A stretch of 64,000 nt of DNA from Actinomadura syzygii (GTDB taxonomy: Bacteria > Actinomycetota > Actinomycetes > Streptosporangiales > Streptosporangiaceae): the NCBI RefSeq assembly GCF_008085905.1, contig NZ_VSFF01000017.1:124001-188000 (forward strand). Reading direction: 5' to 3'. Under the pieces are notes generated by a model. It made no database searches and was not told where the DNA came from. It saw nothing but the letters and a program-made list of their open reading frames with translations. A program made the position numbers and the translations under genes. Shown here piece by piece: positions 1 to 7,431 of the stretch (within the stretch, counting starts at the first letter, position 1; each line of letters opens with the position of its first letter).

Positions 1-189
1 GGCCGGCCGGGGGTCGGCCCCGGGCCTGACCGGGGACAATGGTTACCGGTTGGTAGAGATGCGTTAGCCGTCATAAACGGCGACGATGGATCACGTACCG
101 AGGCGACGAACAGTCAGCCGGGGACCGAGGGCCGCCGACCCGGCGGCGGCGGTCTCACCAGCAAGGACGGTAAGGACAGAGGGGACCCC
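1..189 (+). promoter_or_regulatory. Upstream region of aceE
   Basis: No convincing gene lies here. A small inverted repeat GCCGT-N5-ACGGC sits at 67-81. A purine-rich stretch around 170-185 (AAGGACAGAGGGG) can serve as ribosome binding site for the GTG start of aceE at 190. No promoter is identified with confidence. Confidence 0.3.
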
Positions 190-2979
190 GTGGCTTCCGG
201 ACGTCAACGCTTTTCGATCATCAGCGACGGCCTGCCGAGCCAGTTGCCCGACATCGACCCGGACGAGACCCGGGAGTGGCTGGAGTCGCTGGACACGGTC
301 ATCAAGACCGAGGGCCGGGGCCGGGCCCGCTACGTGATGCTCAGGCTGCTGGAACGGGCGCGTGAGCTCCAGGTCGGCGTGCCCGGCCTGCGCAGCACTG
401 ACTTCATCAACACGATCCCGCCGGAGCACGAACCCTGGTTCCCCGGCGACGAGCACGTGGAGCGGCGCATCCGCGCCTACATCCGGTGGAACGCGGCGAT
501 CATGGTGTCGCGGGCGAACCGGCCCGACATCGGCGTCGGCGGGCACATCGCCACGTACGCCTCCGCCGCCTCGCTCTACGAGGTCGGCTTCAACCACTTC
601 TTCCGCGGCAAGGACCACGGCGAGTCCGGCGACCAGGTGTTCATCCAGGGGCACGCCTCCCCCGGCATCTACGCCCGCGCCTACCTGGAGGGACGCCTCC
701 CCGGCGACAAGCTCGACGGGTTCCGGCAGGAGCACTCGCACCCGGGCGGCGGGCTGTCGTCCTACCCGCACCCGCGGCTCATGCCGGACTTCTGGGAGTT
801 CCCCACCGTGTCGATGGGGCTGACCGCCATCGACTCGGTGTACCAGGCCCGGTTCAACCGCTACCTCTACAACCGCAAGATCAAGGACACGTCCCGCTCG
901 CACGTGTGGGCGTTCCTCGGCGACGGCGAGATGTCCGAGCCCGAGTCGCTCGGCGCGATCGGCCTCGCCGCCCGCGAGGAGCTCGACAACCTGACCTTCG
1001 TCGTCAACTGCAACCTCCAGCAGCTGGACGGCCCGGTCCGCGGCAACGGCAAGATCATCCAGGAGCTGGAGTCGTTCTTCCGCGGCGCGGGCTGGAACGT
1101 CATCAAGGTCATCTGGGGCCGCGACTGGGACCCGCTGCTCGCCCAGGACGTCGACGGCGTCCTCGTCAACCAGATGAACACCACCCCGGACGGCCAGTTC
1201 CAGACGTTCAGCGTCGAGTCCGGCGAGTACATCCGGGAGAAGTTCTTCGGCGCCGACCCGCGGCTGCGCAAGATCGTCCAGCACCTGTCGGACGACGAGC
1301 TGCGCAAGCTGTCGCGCGGCGGGCACGACTACCGCAAGGTGTACGCGGCGTTCAAGTCGGCCCGCGAGCACGTCGGCCAGCCGACCGTGATCCTCGCCCA
1401 CACCATCAAGGGCTGGACGCTCGGCTCCGACTTCGAGGCCCGCAACGCCACGCACCAGATGAAGAAGCTCACCAAGGCCGAGCTCAAGGAGTTCCGCGAC
1501 CGGCTCTACCTCGACATCCCCGACTCCGCGCTGGAGGGGCCGCTCCCGCCCTACTACCACCCGGGCGAGGACTCCGACGAGATCCAGTACATGCGCGAGC
1601 GCCGCGCCGCCCTGGGTGGGTTCGTACCGAGACGAGTAGTACGGGCGAAGCCGCTCAAGCTGCCCGGCGACCCGGTCTACAGCGAGCTGAAGAAGGGCTC
1701 CGGCAAGCAGAACGTCGCGACGACCATGGCGTTCGTCCGGCTGCTCAAGGACCTGATCAAGGACGAGAACATCGGCGCGCGGTTCGTCCCGATCGCCCCG
1801 GACGAGTACCGCACCTTCGGGATGGACTCGCTGTTCCCCACGTCCAAGATCTACTCGCCGCACGGGCAGACCTACGACGCCGTCGACCGCAAGCTCCTGC
1901 TCTCCTACAAGGAGTCGGAGAGCGGGCAGATGCTGCACGAGGGCATCAGCGAGGCCGGGTCGATGGCCTCGACCATCGCGGCCGGCACGGCGTACGCCAC
2001 GCACGGCGAGCACATGATCCCCGTCTACATCTTCTACTCGATGTTCGGGTTCCAGCGGACCGGCGACCAGATGTGGGCGCTCGGCGACCAGATGGGCCGC
2101 GGGTTCCTCCTCGGCGCCACCGCAGGCCGCACCACCCTGACCGGTGAGGGCCTCCAGCACGCCGACGGGCACTCCCCGCTGCTCGCGGCGTCGAACCCGG
2201 CCTGCGTCCACTACGACCCGACGTGGGCGTTCGAGCTGGCCCACATCGTCCAGGACGCGCTGCGCCGCATGTACGGGACGTCCGAGGCCCACCCGAACGG
2301 CGAGGACGTCTTCTACTACCTCACCGTCTACAACGAGCCCTACCAGCAGCCCGTCGAACCCGAGAACCTCGACGTCGACGGCCTGCTCAAGGGGCTGTAC
2401 CTGTACCAGGCGGCGTCGGAGGTCGGGTCCGGGAACGGCGAGACGCCGAAGGCGCAGATCCTCGCGTCCGGTGTCGGCGGCCGGTGGGCGCTCGCCGCGC
2501 AGCGCCTCCTCGCCGAGGACTGGGGCGTCGCCGCCGACGTCTGGTCGGCCACCTCGTGGAACGAACTGGCCCGCGAGGCCCGCGACTGCGACGAGTGGAA
2601 CCTGCTGAACCCGGACGCCGAGCAGCGCGTCCCGTACGTGACCAGGCGGCTCGACAGCGTCGCCGGGCCGATCGTCGCGGTGACGGACTTCATGCGCGCC
2701 GTCCCCGACCAGATCGCCCCGTGGGTCCACTCCGACTTCACCGCGCTCGGCACCGACGGCTTCGGGTTCTCCGACACCCGCGCCGCCGCCCGCCGGTTCT
2801 TCCACGTGGACGCGGCGTCGATCGTCCTCGCGGTGCTCACCCGCCTCGCCCGCAACGGCGAGATCAAGCCGGAGACGCTCCACCAGGCGATCGAGAAGTA
2901 CCGCCTCAACGCCGACGTCTCCGACGTCTTCGCGGGCGGCGTGAGCAGCCCCGAGAGCAACACCGGCGGCGATGCCTGA
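190..2979 (+). CDS. aceE: Pyruvate dehydrogenase E1 component (homodimeric)
   Basis: This 929-residue protein is the thiamine-diphosphate E1 enzyme that decarboxylates pyruvate and acetylates the E2 lipoyl arm, linking glycolysis to acetyl-CoA. The length and layout match the single-chain AceE type rather than the split alpha/beta type. The ThDP/Mg motif begins GDGEMSEPESLG near residue 244 and closes with an NCN triplet about 30 residues later; the transketolase-like central domain and the C-terminal domain follow. The start is GTG at 190, preceded by a purine-rich stretch. No E2 or E3 gene is adjacent, which is usual in actinobacteria. A strong hairpin follows, so it is probably monocistronic. 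Confidence 0.97.
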   Translation: MASGRQRFSIISDGLPSQLPDIDPDETREWLESLDTVIKTEGRGRARYVMLRLLERARELQVGVPGLRSTDFINTIPPEHEPWFPGDEHVERRIRAYIRWNAAIMVSRANRPDIGVGGHIATYASAASLYEVGFNHFFRGKDHGESGDQVFIQGHASPGIYARAYLEGRLPGDKLDGFRQEHSHPGGGLSSYPHPRLMPDFWEFPTVSMGLTAIDSVYQARFNRYLYNRKIKDTSRSHVWAFLGDGEMSEPESLGAIGLAAREELDNLTFVVNCNLQQLDGPVRGNGKIIQELESFFRGAGWNVIKVIWGRDWDPLLAQDVDGVLVNQMNTTPDGQFQTFSVESGEYIREKFFGADPRLRKIVQHLSDDELRKLSRGGHDYRKVYAAFKSAREHVGQPTVILAHTIKGWTLGSDFEARNATHQMKKLTKAELKEFRDRLYLDIPDSALEGPLPPYYHPGEDSDEIQYMRERRAALGGFVPRRVVRAKPLKLPGDPVYSELKKGSGKQNVATTMAFVRLLKDLIKDENIGARFVPIAPDEYRTFGMDSLFPTSKIYSPHGQTYDAVDRKLLLSYKESESGQMLHEGISEAGSMASTIAAGTAYATHGEHMIPVYIFYSMFGFQRTGDQMWALGDQMGRGFLLGATAGRTTLTGEGLQHADGHSPLLAASNPACVHYDPTWAFELAHIVQDALRRMYGTSEAHPNGEDVFYYLTVYNEPYQQPVEPENLDVDGLLKGLYLYQAASEVGSGNGETPKAQILASGVGGRWALAAQRLLAEDWGVAADVWSATSWNELAREARDCDEWNLLNPDAEQRVPYVTRRLDSVAGPIVAVTDFMRAVPDQIAPWVHSDFTALGTDGFGFSDTRAAARRFFHVDAASIVLAVLTRLARNGEIKPETLHQAIEKYRLNADVSDVFAGGVSSPESNTGGDA

Positions 2980-3015
2980 CCGTGTGATCGCGGAGGTGTA
3001 GGCCGCGATCATGGG

Positions 3016-3047
3016 AAAGGGCCCCGAGGTTCGCCTCGGGGCCCTTT
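3016..3047. terminator. Bidirectional intrinsic terminator, TTCG loop
   Basis: A perfect 14-bp stem (AAAGGGCCCCGAGG paired with its complement) closes on a TTCG tetraloop at 3030-3033. It begins with AAA and ends with TTT, so it works in both directions, between the convergent aceE and the VOC gene. Confidence 0.9.
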
Positions 3048-3061
3048 CGTTTCTCCGCGGG

Positions 3062-3436
3062 TCAGGACGTCGCGGGCTTGAACACGCCGAAGCGGTTGCC
3101 GGACGGGTCGTCCAGGTAGGCGAAGCGCAGGCCGTTCCCGGTCGTCTCCGGCGGGACCGCCACCTTGCCGCCGCTCTGCTCCGTCCGCGCGCAGGTCGCG
3201 TCGACGTCCTCCACCATCACGAGGAAGATCGCGTGGTTCTCGGACGCGTCCGCGCTGTGCGCGATCCCGCCGCTCGGACGCTCGGCGCCCGGGTAGGTGA
3301 TGAGGTCGTAGCCGTCCTCGCCCTGGTCCTGCGCGAACTGCCACCCGAACATGTCGCCGTAGAAGCGGCGGGCCTCCTCCGGCGCGTCGGTGCCGACCTG
3401 GAACCACGTCACGGTATTGAACGCTGGAACACTCAT
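3062..3436 (-). CDS. VOC family (glyoxalase-fold) protein
   Basis: This 124-residue protein is a single-domain vicinal-oxygen-chelate fold member. It has two beta-alpha-beta-beta-beta halves, with motifs such as FYGDMFGWQF near the N-terminus and YLDDPSGNRFGVFKP at the C-terminus. Substrate is unknown; the family includes glyoxalases, dioxygenases and antibiotic-binding proteins. The ATG at 3436 is fixed by an excellent AAGGAGG ribosome binding site 7 bases upstream. The start overlaps the stop of the upstream ATPase gene (ATGA), so the two are probably translationally coupled. Confidence 0.9.
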   Translation of the reverse strand: MSVPAFNTVTWFQVGTDAPEEARRFYGDMFGWQFAQDQGEDGYDLITYPGAERPSGGIAHSADASENHAIFLVMVEDVDATCARTEQSGGKVAVPPETTGNGLRFAYLDDPSGNRFGVFKPATS

Positions 3437-3915
3437 CCGTTTTCCTCCTTGCACGCTGTCGAGACCAGCCTGGGAGGACACGGCGACAACCCTCTGTCGG
3501 AGTTTTCCCGCGAGTTCCCGAATCCGAACTCCGCCCAGACGACGGTGCGGTGGCCGTCCACCCGGAAACCCCACCGCTCCGCCAGCGCCTCGACGACCCG
3601 CAGCCCGCGTCCGCTCTCGTCGCCGCACTCCGCCTTGACGTACGGCCGCTTGCCGTCCGCCCCGTCGTCGGCGACCTCCAGGCGGTACAGGCCGGGACCG
3701 GTCAGCAGGCTGATCGTCACCCGTCCGCCGTCACCGGACGCCGTGTGGGTGATGGCGTTGCAGACGGTCTCGCTGCCGACCGTGACCAGGTCGTCCAGCA
3801 GCGGGTGACCTGGCGGCAGTATGTCCCGCAGGAACAGCCGCGCGTACCGGACGGACCGCCGAACACCCGGCAACGTGATCGCGCCCACCACGTCCTGCCC
3901 GCCGCAACCGGTCAC
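3433..3915 (-). CDS. Anti-sigma-type ATP-binding protein (HATPase_c_2, RsbW-like)
   Basis: This 160-residue GHKL ATPase resembles the RsbW/SpoIIAB group. Visible motifs are an N-box region SETVCNAITHT and a G-box pair LEVADDG then SGRGLRVVEALAERWG. It probably phosphorylates or sequesters a partner protein. It belongs to the recurring actinomycete triad ATPase / XRE-DUF5753 / DUF397, whose other members lie divergently at 4149 and 5000. I chose the GTG at 3915 because it overlaps the TGA of a short upstream ORF that has a good ribosome binding site; the frame is open further upstream, so a longer form is possible. Confidence 0.75.
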   Translation of the reverse strand: MTGCGGQDVVGAITLPGVRRSVRYARLFLRDILPPGHPLLDDLVTVGSETVCNAITHTASGDGGRVTISLLTGPGLYRLEVADDGADGKRPYVKAECGDESGRGLRVVEALAERWGFRVDGHRTVVWAEFGFGNSRENSDRGLSPCPPRLVSTACKEENG

Positions 3916-4013
3916 GACGCGATCCACGACACACCGCGCCGCCGCCGCACGGCGGACTCGGAACCCTCCTTCCGCGTCGCCGGTCCCTGCGTCCTCGTCT
4001 TGGGCGCTTCCAT
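3912..4013 (-). CDS. Possible 33-residue leader ORF coupled to the ATPase
   Basis: An ATG at 4013 is preceded by AAAGGAGG at ideal spacing and opens a 33-codon basic reading frame (MEAPKTRTQGPATRKE...). Its TGA stop overlaps the GTG proposed as the ATPase start (GTGA at 3912-3915). The ATPase frame itself has no comparable ribosome binding site nearby. This is either a real leader peptide that loads ribosomes onto the ATPase gene, or a sign that the start assignment is off. No family is recognised. Confidence 0.4.
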   Translation of the reverse strand: MEAPKTRTQGPATRKEGSESAVRRRRGVSWIAS

Positions 4014-4080
4014 GGAGCGCCTCCTTTCCTTTCGGAGTCGCCCGCCACATTCGCCGCCCGAAGCCCTCGCGCGCGCCCGC

Positions 4081-4110
4081 CTGAACGTTTAGCCACTGAA
4101 CGTTCAGCCA
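4081..4110. promoter_or_regulatory. Two tandem 15-bp repeats, candidate operator of the XRE regulator
   Basis: CTGAACGTTTAGCCA at 4081-4095 is followed at once by CTGAACGTTCAGCCA at 4096-4110. The second copy holds the perfect palindrome TGAACGTTCA. The site lies in the divergent gap between the ATPase and the XRE gene, where an autoregulatory operator would be expected. Confidence 0.55.
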
Positions 4111-4148
4111 CGCACACAATCGGCCACGCTCAGTGACATTCTCGAAGG

Positions 4149-5003
4149 ATGACTCTTAGTAACCCCCCGACCGCCCGCCAACGAAGGATCGGCTCCGCGC
4201 TCCGCAACGCCCGTGAGGGCCACAACTTGACCGTCGCCACTGTGGCCGGTCGATTCGGCCGCTCCCAAGGCTGGATGAGCATGGTCGAGAACGGGCTGCA
4301 CCCCATCGCCGTCGAAGAACTCGGTAACCTGCTCGACTTCTACCGGATCCCGGACGGCCCGCTCCGTACGTCCCTCCTCCACCTGGCCACTCATAGACCC
4401 GGCACGTGGGAACGGGTCTGGGAGGGGCGCATCTCCGCCGCCGCGCTCGACCTCGCGAGCCTTGAGGAGGACGCCGCCGAGATTCGCAACTTCGAGTCCA
4501 ACATCGTCCCCGGGCTCCTCCAGACTCCGGAGTACACCCGAGCGCTCATCGCCCTCGGCCCGGCTAAACACTCGCGCTACGTCAAGCCCCTGGTCGACTT
4601 CCGACAGTCCCGCCAGCGGTTGCTCAACCGACCCGATCCACCCCGATATGTGCCGCTCATCGCGGAGGCGGTCCTCCACAACCAGGTCGGAGATGATCCC
4701 GCGATCATGCGCGCGCAGATCCGGCGGCTGGCTCAAGTCGCCCAGTTCGACCACGTGGATCTGCGTGTCCTCCCCAGGACGGCCAGCGGGTATCTCTCGC
4801 TCATCACCCCATGCCTTCTCATCTCCCTGCGCCCACCCGGACAGCTCACCATTTCTGTGGGCGACCAGTTCACCAAGAGTGTCTTTGTGGAGGACGAGGA
4901 AGAGGTCTCGTCCCATGAAGAGATCTTCGAGCTACTGCTCTCGGCCACCCTGAGCAGGGCCGCTTCGCTGAACCTCATCATCGGGATAGCGTCACGTCTA
5001 TGA
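4149..5003 (+). CDS. XRE-family regulator with DUF5753 domain
   Basis: This 284-residue protein has an N-terminal helix-turn-helix (about residues 14-68; core GRFGRSQGWMSMVENG) and a DUF5753 ligand- or partner-sensing region (about 95-275; motif EVPGLLQTPEYTRA-like). Such proteins, of which WhiJ is the named example in Streptomyces, control development or antibiotic genes and work with a small DUF397 protein. Here the DUF397 gene overlaps its stop by 4 bases. The start at 4149 has AAGG immediately before it, too close for a normal ribosome binding site, so a leaderless transcript or slightly different start is possible. Confidence 0.9.
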   Translation: MTLSNPPTARQRRIGSALRNAREGHNLTVATVAGRFGRSQGWMSMVENGLHPIAVEELGNLLDFYRIPDGPLRTSLLHLATHRPGTWERVWEGRISAAALDLASLEEDAAEIRNFESNIVPGLLQTPEYTRALIALGPAKHSRYVKPLVDFRQSRQRLLNRPDPPRYVPLIAEAVLHNQVGDDPAIMRAQIRRLAQVAQFDHVDLRVLPRTASGYLSLITPCLLISLRPPGQLTISVGDQFTKSVFVEDEEEVSSHEEIFELLLSATLSRAASLNLIIGIASRL

Positions 5004-5212
5004 GCACTCCCGAAGAGTCCCAGACCCGCTGGCGCAAGAGCACCCACAGTGGCGCGGTCGAAAACAATTGCGTCGAGGTCGCCGACCTGAACGGTCACAT
5101 CGGCATCCGCGACAGCAAAGCCCCCGACACCGGCCACCTGAACCTCACTCGCCAGAGCTTTGCTGCTCTTGTCGTTCGGCTGGGAGGGGCTACGGGCAGG
5201 GCTTCCAGGTGA
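5000..5212 (+). CDS. DUF397 small partner protein
   Basis: This 70-residue protein shows the DUF397 pattern: RWRKSTHSG near the N-terminus, NNCVEVADL in the middle, and IRDSKAPDTGHL followed by a final aromatic helix. DUF397 proteins pair with the adjacent XRE-DUF5753 regulator and are thought to modulate it. ATGA overlap with the upstream gene indicates coupled translation. Its 3' end overlaps the convergent secreted-protein gene by 23 bases. Confidence 0.9.
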   Translation: MSTPEESQTRWRKSTHSGAVENNCVEVADLNGHIGIRDSKAPDTGHLNLTRQSFAALVVRLGGATGRASR

Positions 5213-5837
5213 GGTGGTAGGCGGCCTGGCGTTCGTAGCCCACGCTGACGTAGTTGACCTCCGATGGATCTGACGTGCCCGCGTCGACCCACAGCTCGGA
5301 TTCGATGTTGAAGGTTGGTTCTTCGTCGCACGGTTTGAAGACGAGGTCGTCGGGCGACACGCGACGCGTGGCCGTCCAAATGTGTTCCCAGGGGCTCTCG
5401 AAGGTGAGGATCTCCTCGGCGCGCGTCGGCTGACCCGAGAAGGAGAAGCCGGTCGTGTAAGCGGCCGCCGTGCGGCGAGGGCGAGCCAGGGAGGCGAAGC
5501 CGTAGTAGTCCACCGAGCTGACGGCGTAGGTGAACCCCTTCGGGACGCCCCCCACCTTTAGGGCGAGCTGGCACGCCTTGCGGGAATCCGTGGGATTGGA
5601 CGAGCCGCCCACCCGAGCAATGAACTGGGCGTAGCCGACGAAGAACGCTTCCTCGTTGTCCATGTTCACCGTGTTGACCGAGCCGCGAGGGCAGCCGGAG
5701 CCGTTGACGCTCGCGATCTCGAGGGTGATCACGGCGGGCCCACGGACGACGCGCGGACTCGCCGCTGCCGGGGTGACCGACGCCGTGGCCACGGTCAGCG
5801 TCGCCACAACGGCGGAAATGGCGATACCTCTACGCAT
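5190..5837 (-). CDS. Secreted DUF4360 protein
   Basis: This 215-residue protein has a signal peptide (MRRGIAISAVV...PAAASP, cleavage near residue 27). A DUF4360 domain follows, with the hallmark GSGCPRGSV near residue 47, a central SSVDYYGFASL and a C-terminal YHLTWKPC. Four or more cysteines probably form disulfides outside the cell. The family is widespread in actinomycetes and fungi and has no established function. The monocistronic gene converges on DUF397. Confidence 0.85.
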   Translation of the reverse strand: MRRGIAISAVVATLTVATASVTPAAASPRVVRGPAVITLEIASVNGSGCPRGSVNTVNMDNEEAFFVGYAQFIARVGGSSNPTDSRKACQLALKVGGVPKGFTYAVSSVDYYGFASLARPRRTAAAYTTGFSFSGQPTRAEEILTFESPWEHIWTATRRVSPDDLVFKPCDEEPTFNIESELWVDAGTSDPSEVNYVSVGYERQAAYHLTWKPCP

Positions 5838-5992
5838 GCGACCCCCTTCGCTGGGAGCGGACGCCGCCTTCGGCGGCGGCCGCGGACAACCCGGAGGGTA
5901 ACTTTCACGCCATTCACTTTCAATCGACAGTGAAACGGTCCGAACTTGTTAATTTTCACTTTCTGCGAGGCCCTGGGACAGCGAAATGGCCG

Positions 5993-6032
5993 GGCCCGGA
6001 AACGTGATTTTGGATCGCGCTTCCGGGCCTTT
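5993..6032 (-). terminator. Hairpin terminator of the 6044 gene
   Basis: GGCCCGGAA at 5993-6001 pairs with TTCCGGGCC at 6021-6029, with partial continuation into the loop. On the minus strand it lies just past the stop of the small secreted protein. There is no strong T tract. Confidence 0.55.
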
Positions 6033-6043
6033 GCCGCGTTGGG

Positions 6044-6478
6044 CTAGCAGATGACCGTCACGGAGAACGGGCGGTCGTCGTCGACGATCTTCGGGTTTCC
6101 GGGGGCCGAGGGCGTGGCGGTGCGGACGTACAGCTCGCGCCCGTTGATCGCGCCGACCAGGATCGACGCGCTTCCCGGGCCGGGATCCGTACCGCCCTCC
6201 GTGTTGACCGTCCCGGTCAGCGCGCATCTGCTGATGTCGACACTCGCGAGGAGGTTGTAGCGCCCGCTGGAGTTGGAGTGCCTGACGTCGACGAAGCCCG
6301 ACGCGGCGAGCAGTGCGCCGTTCGCGCCGACCTTGGCCCACAGCGTCGTCGCGGCGGCGCGCTGGTTGGACCGTCCATCCGTACCGGCGTCGGCCGCCGT
6401 CACCACGACGGCGAAAGCGCCGCCGGCGATGACCGCGGACGCTCCCGCCATCATGAGAAACCGTGCTGACTTTTTCAC
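6044..6478 (-). CDS. Small secreted protein of unknown function
   Basis: This 144-residue protein begins with MKKSARFLMMAGASAVIAGG, a clear Sec signal peptide with cleavage likely near residue 32. The mature part of about 110 residues is rich in beta-strand-like segments and has two cysteines (SRCALTG and the C-terminal VTVIC) that could pair. I do not recognise the family. It stands alone, with a hairpin terminator downstream and no obvious partner. Confidence 0.75.
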   Translation of the reverse strand: MKKSARFLMMAGASAVIAGGAFAVVVTAADAGTDGRSNQRAAATTLWAKVGANGALLAASGFVDVRHSNSSGRYNLLASVDISRCALTGTVNTEGGTDPGPGSASILVGAINGRELYVRTATPSAPGNPKIVDDDRPFSVTVIC

Positions 6479-6652
6479 TTCTCCCCCGATCGTGAAATTC
6501 CCCCGACGCCTCTGCCGATCGCCGAAGGCATGTTCCGACTATGCGTCGCGGGGCAGGGCGGCGACATCCCGGGCAAGGGGAGTTGACAATGGCTCTCGGG
6601 GTTACCTCGGGCTTATGTCGTGCGGCGAACGGCGGTCGGAGCGGACGGTGGG

Positions 6653-7372
6653 TCAGACGAATTCGAGGGGACGGGCGACAAAGTCGCGCGGGGCGTCCTT
6701 GTGCATGGCTTCGGGGGCTCGTTCGGGGGCGGTCTCCTCCAGGAGGACGGCGCGGCGGACGCGGTCGGTGCGGAAGATGCGGCAGCCGCCGCGCATCCGG
6801 CACCAGGCCGTCAGGTACCAGCCGTTGGCGGACGCCGTGAACGTGACGGGCTCGACATCGCGTTCGGTTTCGGCGCCCTCCCGGTCAACGTAGGTGAGGC
6901 GGACCACCCGGCGCGTCACGATCGCCTCCTCCAGCACGGACGGGACGGACGGCACGGACGACGCGGGGTCGTCGCCGTCCGCCGGGCCGAGGAAGCGGAT
7001 GCGGTCGGCCAGTTCGCGGGCGGAGGCGCTGTCGGCCGCCGACATCGCCGTGACGATCTTGTGCAGCGCGGTGCGCGCGGACCGGGTGTACGGCGAGCCG
7101 GTCGCGCGGGCCAGCGTGATCGCGACGGCGACCGCCTCGGCGGGGCTGAAGTTCAGCGGCGGCAGCGTGCGGCTCTTGTCGAGCGTGTAGCCGCCGCCCC
7201 GGCCCACGTCCGCGAAGATCGGGACACCGGCCTGCTGGAGTGCGCAGATGTCGCGCTCGATCGTGCGGGCGCTCACCTCGTACCGCGCGGCCAGCTCCCG
7301 TGCGCTGACCCGGCGCGGCGCGCAGGCCCGCAGCTCCTCCACCAGGGCGTACAAGCGGTCGGTGCGGTTCAC
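6653..7372 (-). CDS. HTH-WYL (YafY/DeoR-type) transcriptional regulator
   Basis: This 239-residue regulator has an N-terminal HTH_11 winged helix (about residues 5-60; motif SARTIERDICALQQAGVPI) and a WYL domain (about 140-215; ANGWYLTAWCRMRGGCRIFR). WYL domains sense ligands, often nucleic-acid-derived, in DNA-damage and defence regulators. It is co-directional with, and 59 bp downstream of, the effector-like gene at 7432-8748. Its target is unknown. Confidence 0.9.
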   Translation of the reverse strand: MNRTDRLYALVEELRACAPRRVSARELAARYEVSARTIERDICALQQAGVPIFADVGRGGGYTLDKSRTLPPLNFSPAEAVAVAITLARATGSPYTRSARTALHKIVTAMSAADSASARELADRIRFLGPADGDDPASSVPSVPSVLEEAIVTRRVVRLTYVDREGAETERDVEPVTFTASANGWYLTAWCRMRGGCRIFRTDRVRRAVLLEETAPERAPEAMHKDAPRDFVARPLEFV

Positions 7373-7431
7373 ACGGCGACCGTACGCGGCGCCTCCGACA
7401 GTTCAGCGCGACCGGACGGCCTCCGCCGCGG

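Noticed and set aside
91..3012. 973-codon open frame antisense to aceE
   Set aside because: It mirrors aceE codon positions in GC-rich DNA and encodes a featureless Arg/Val/Gly-rich sequence; aceE is unambiguous.
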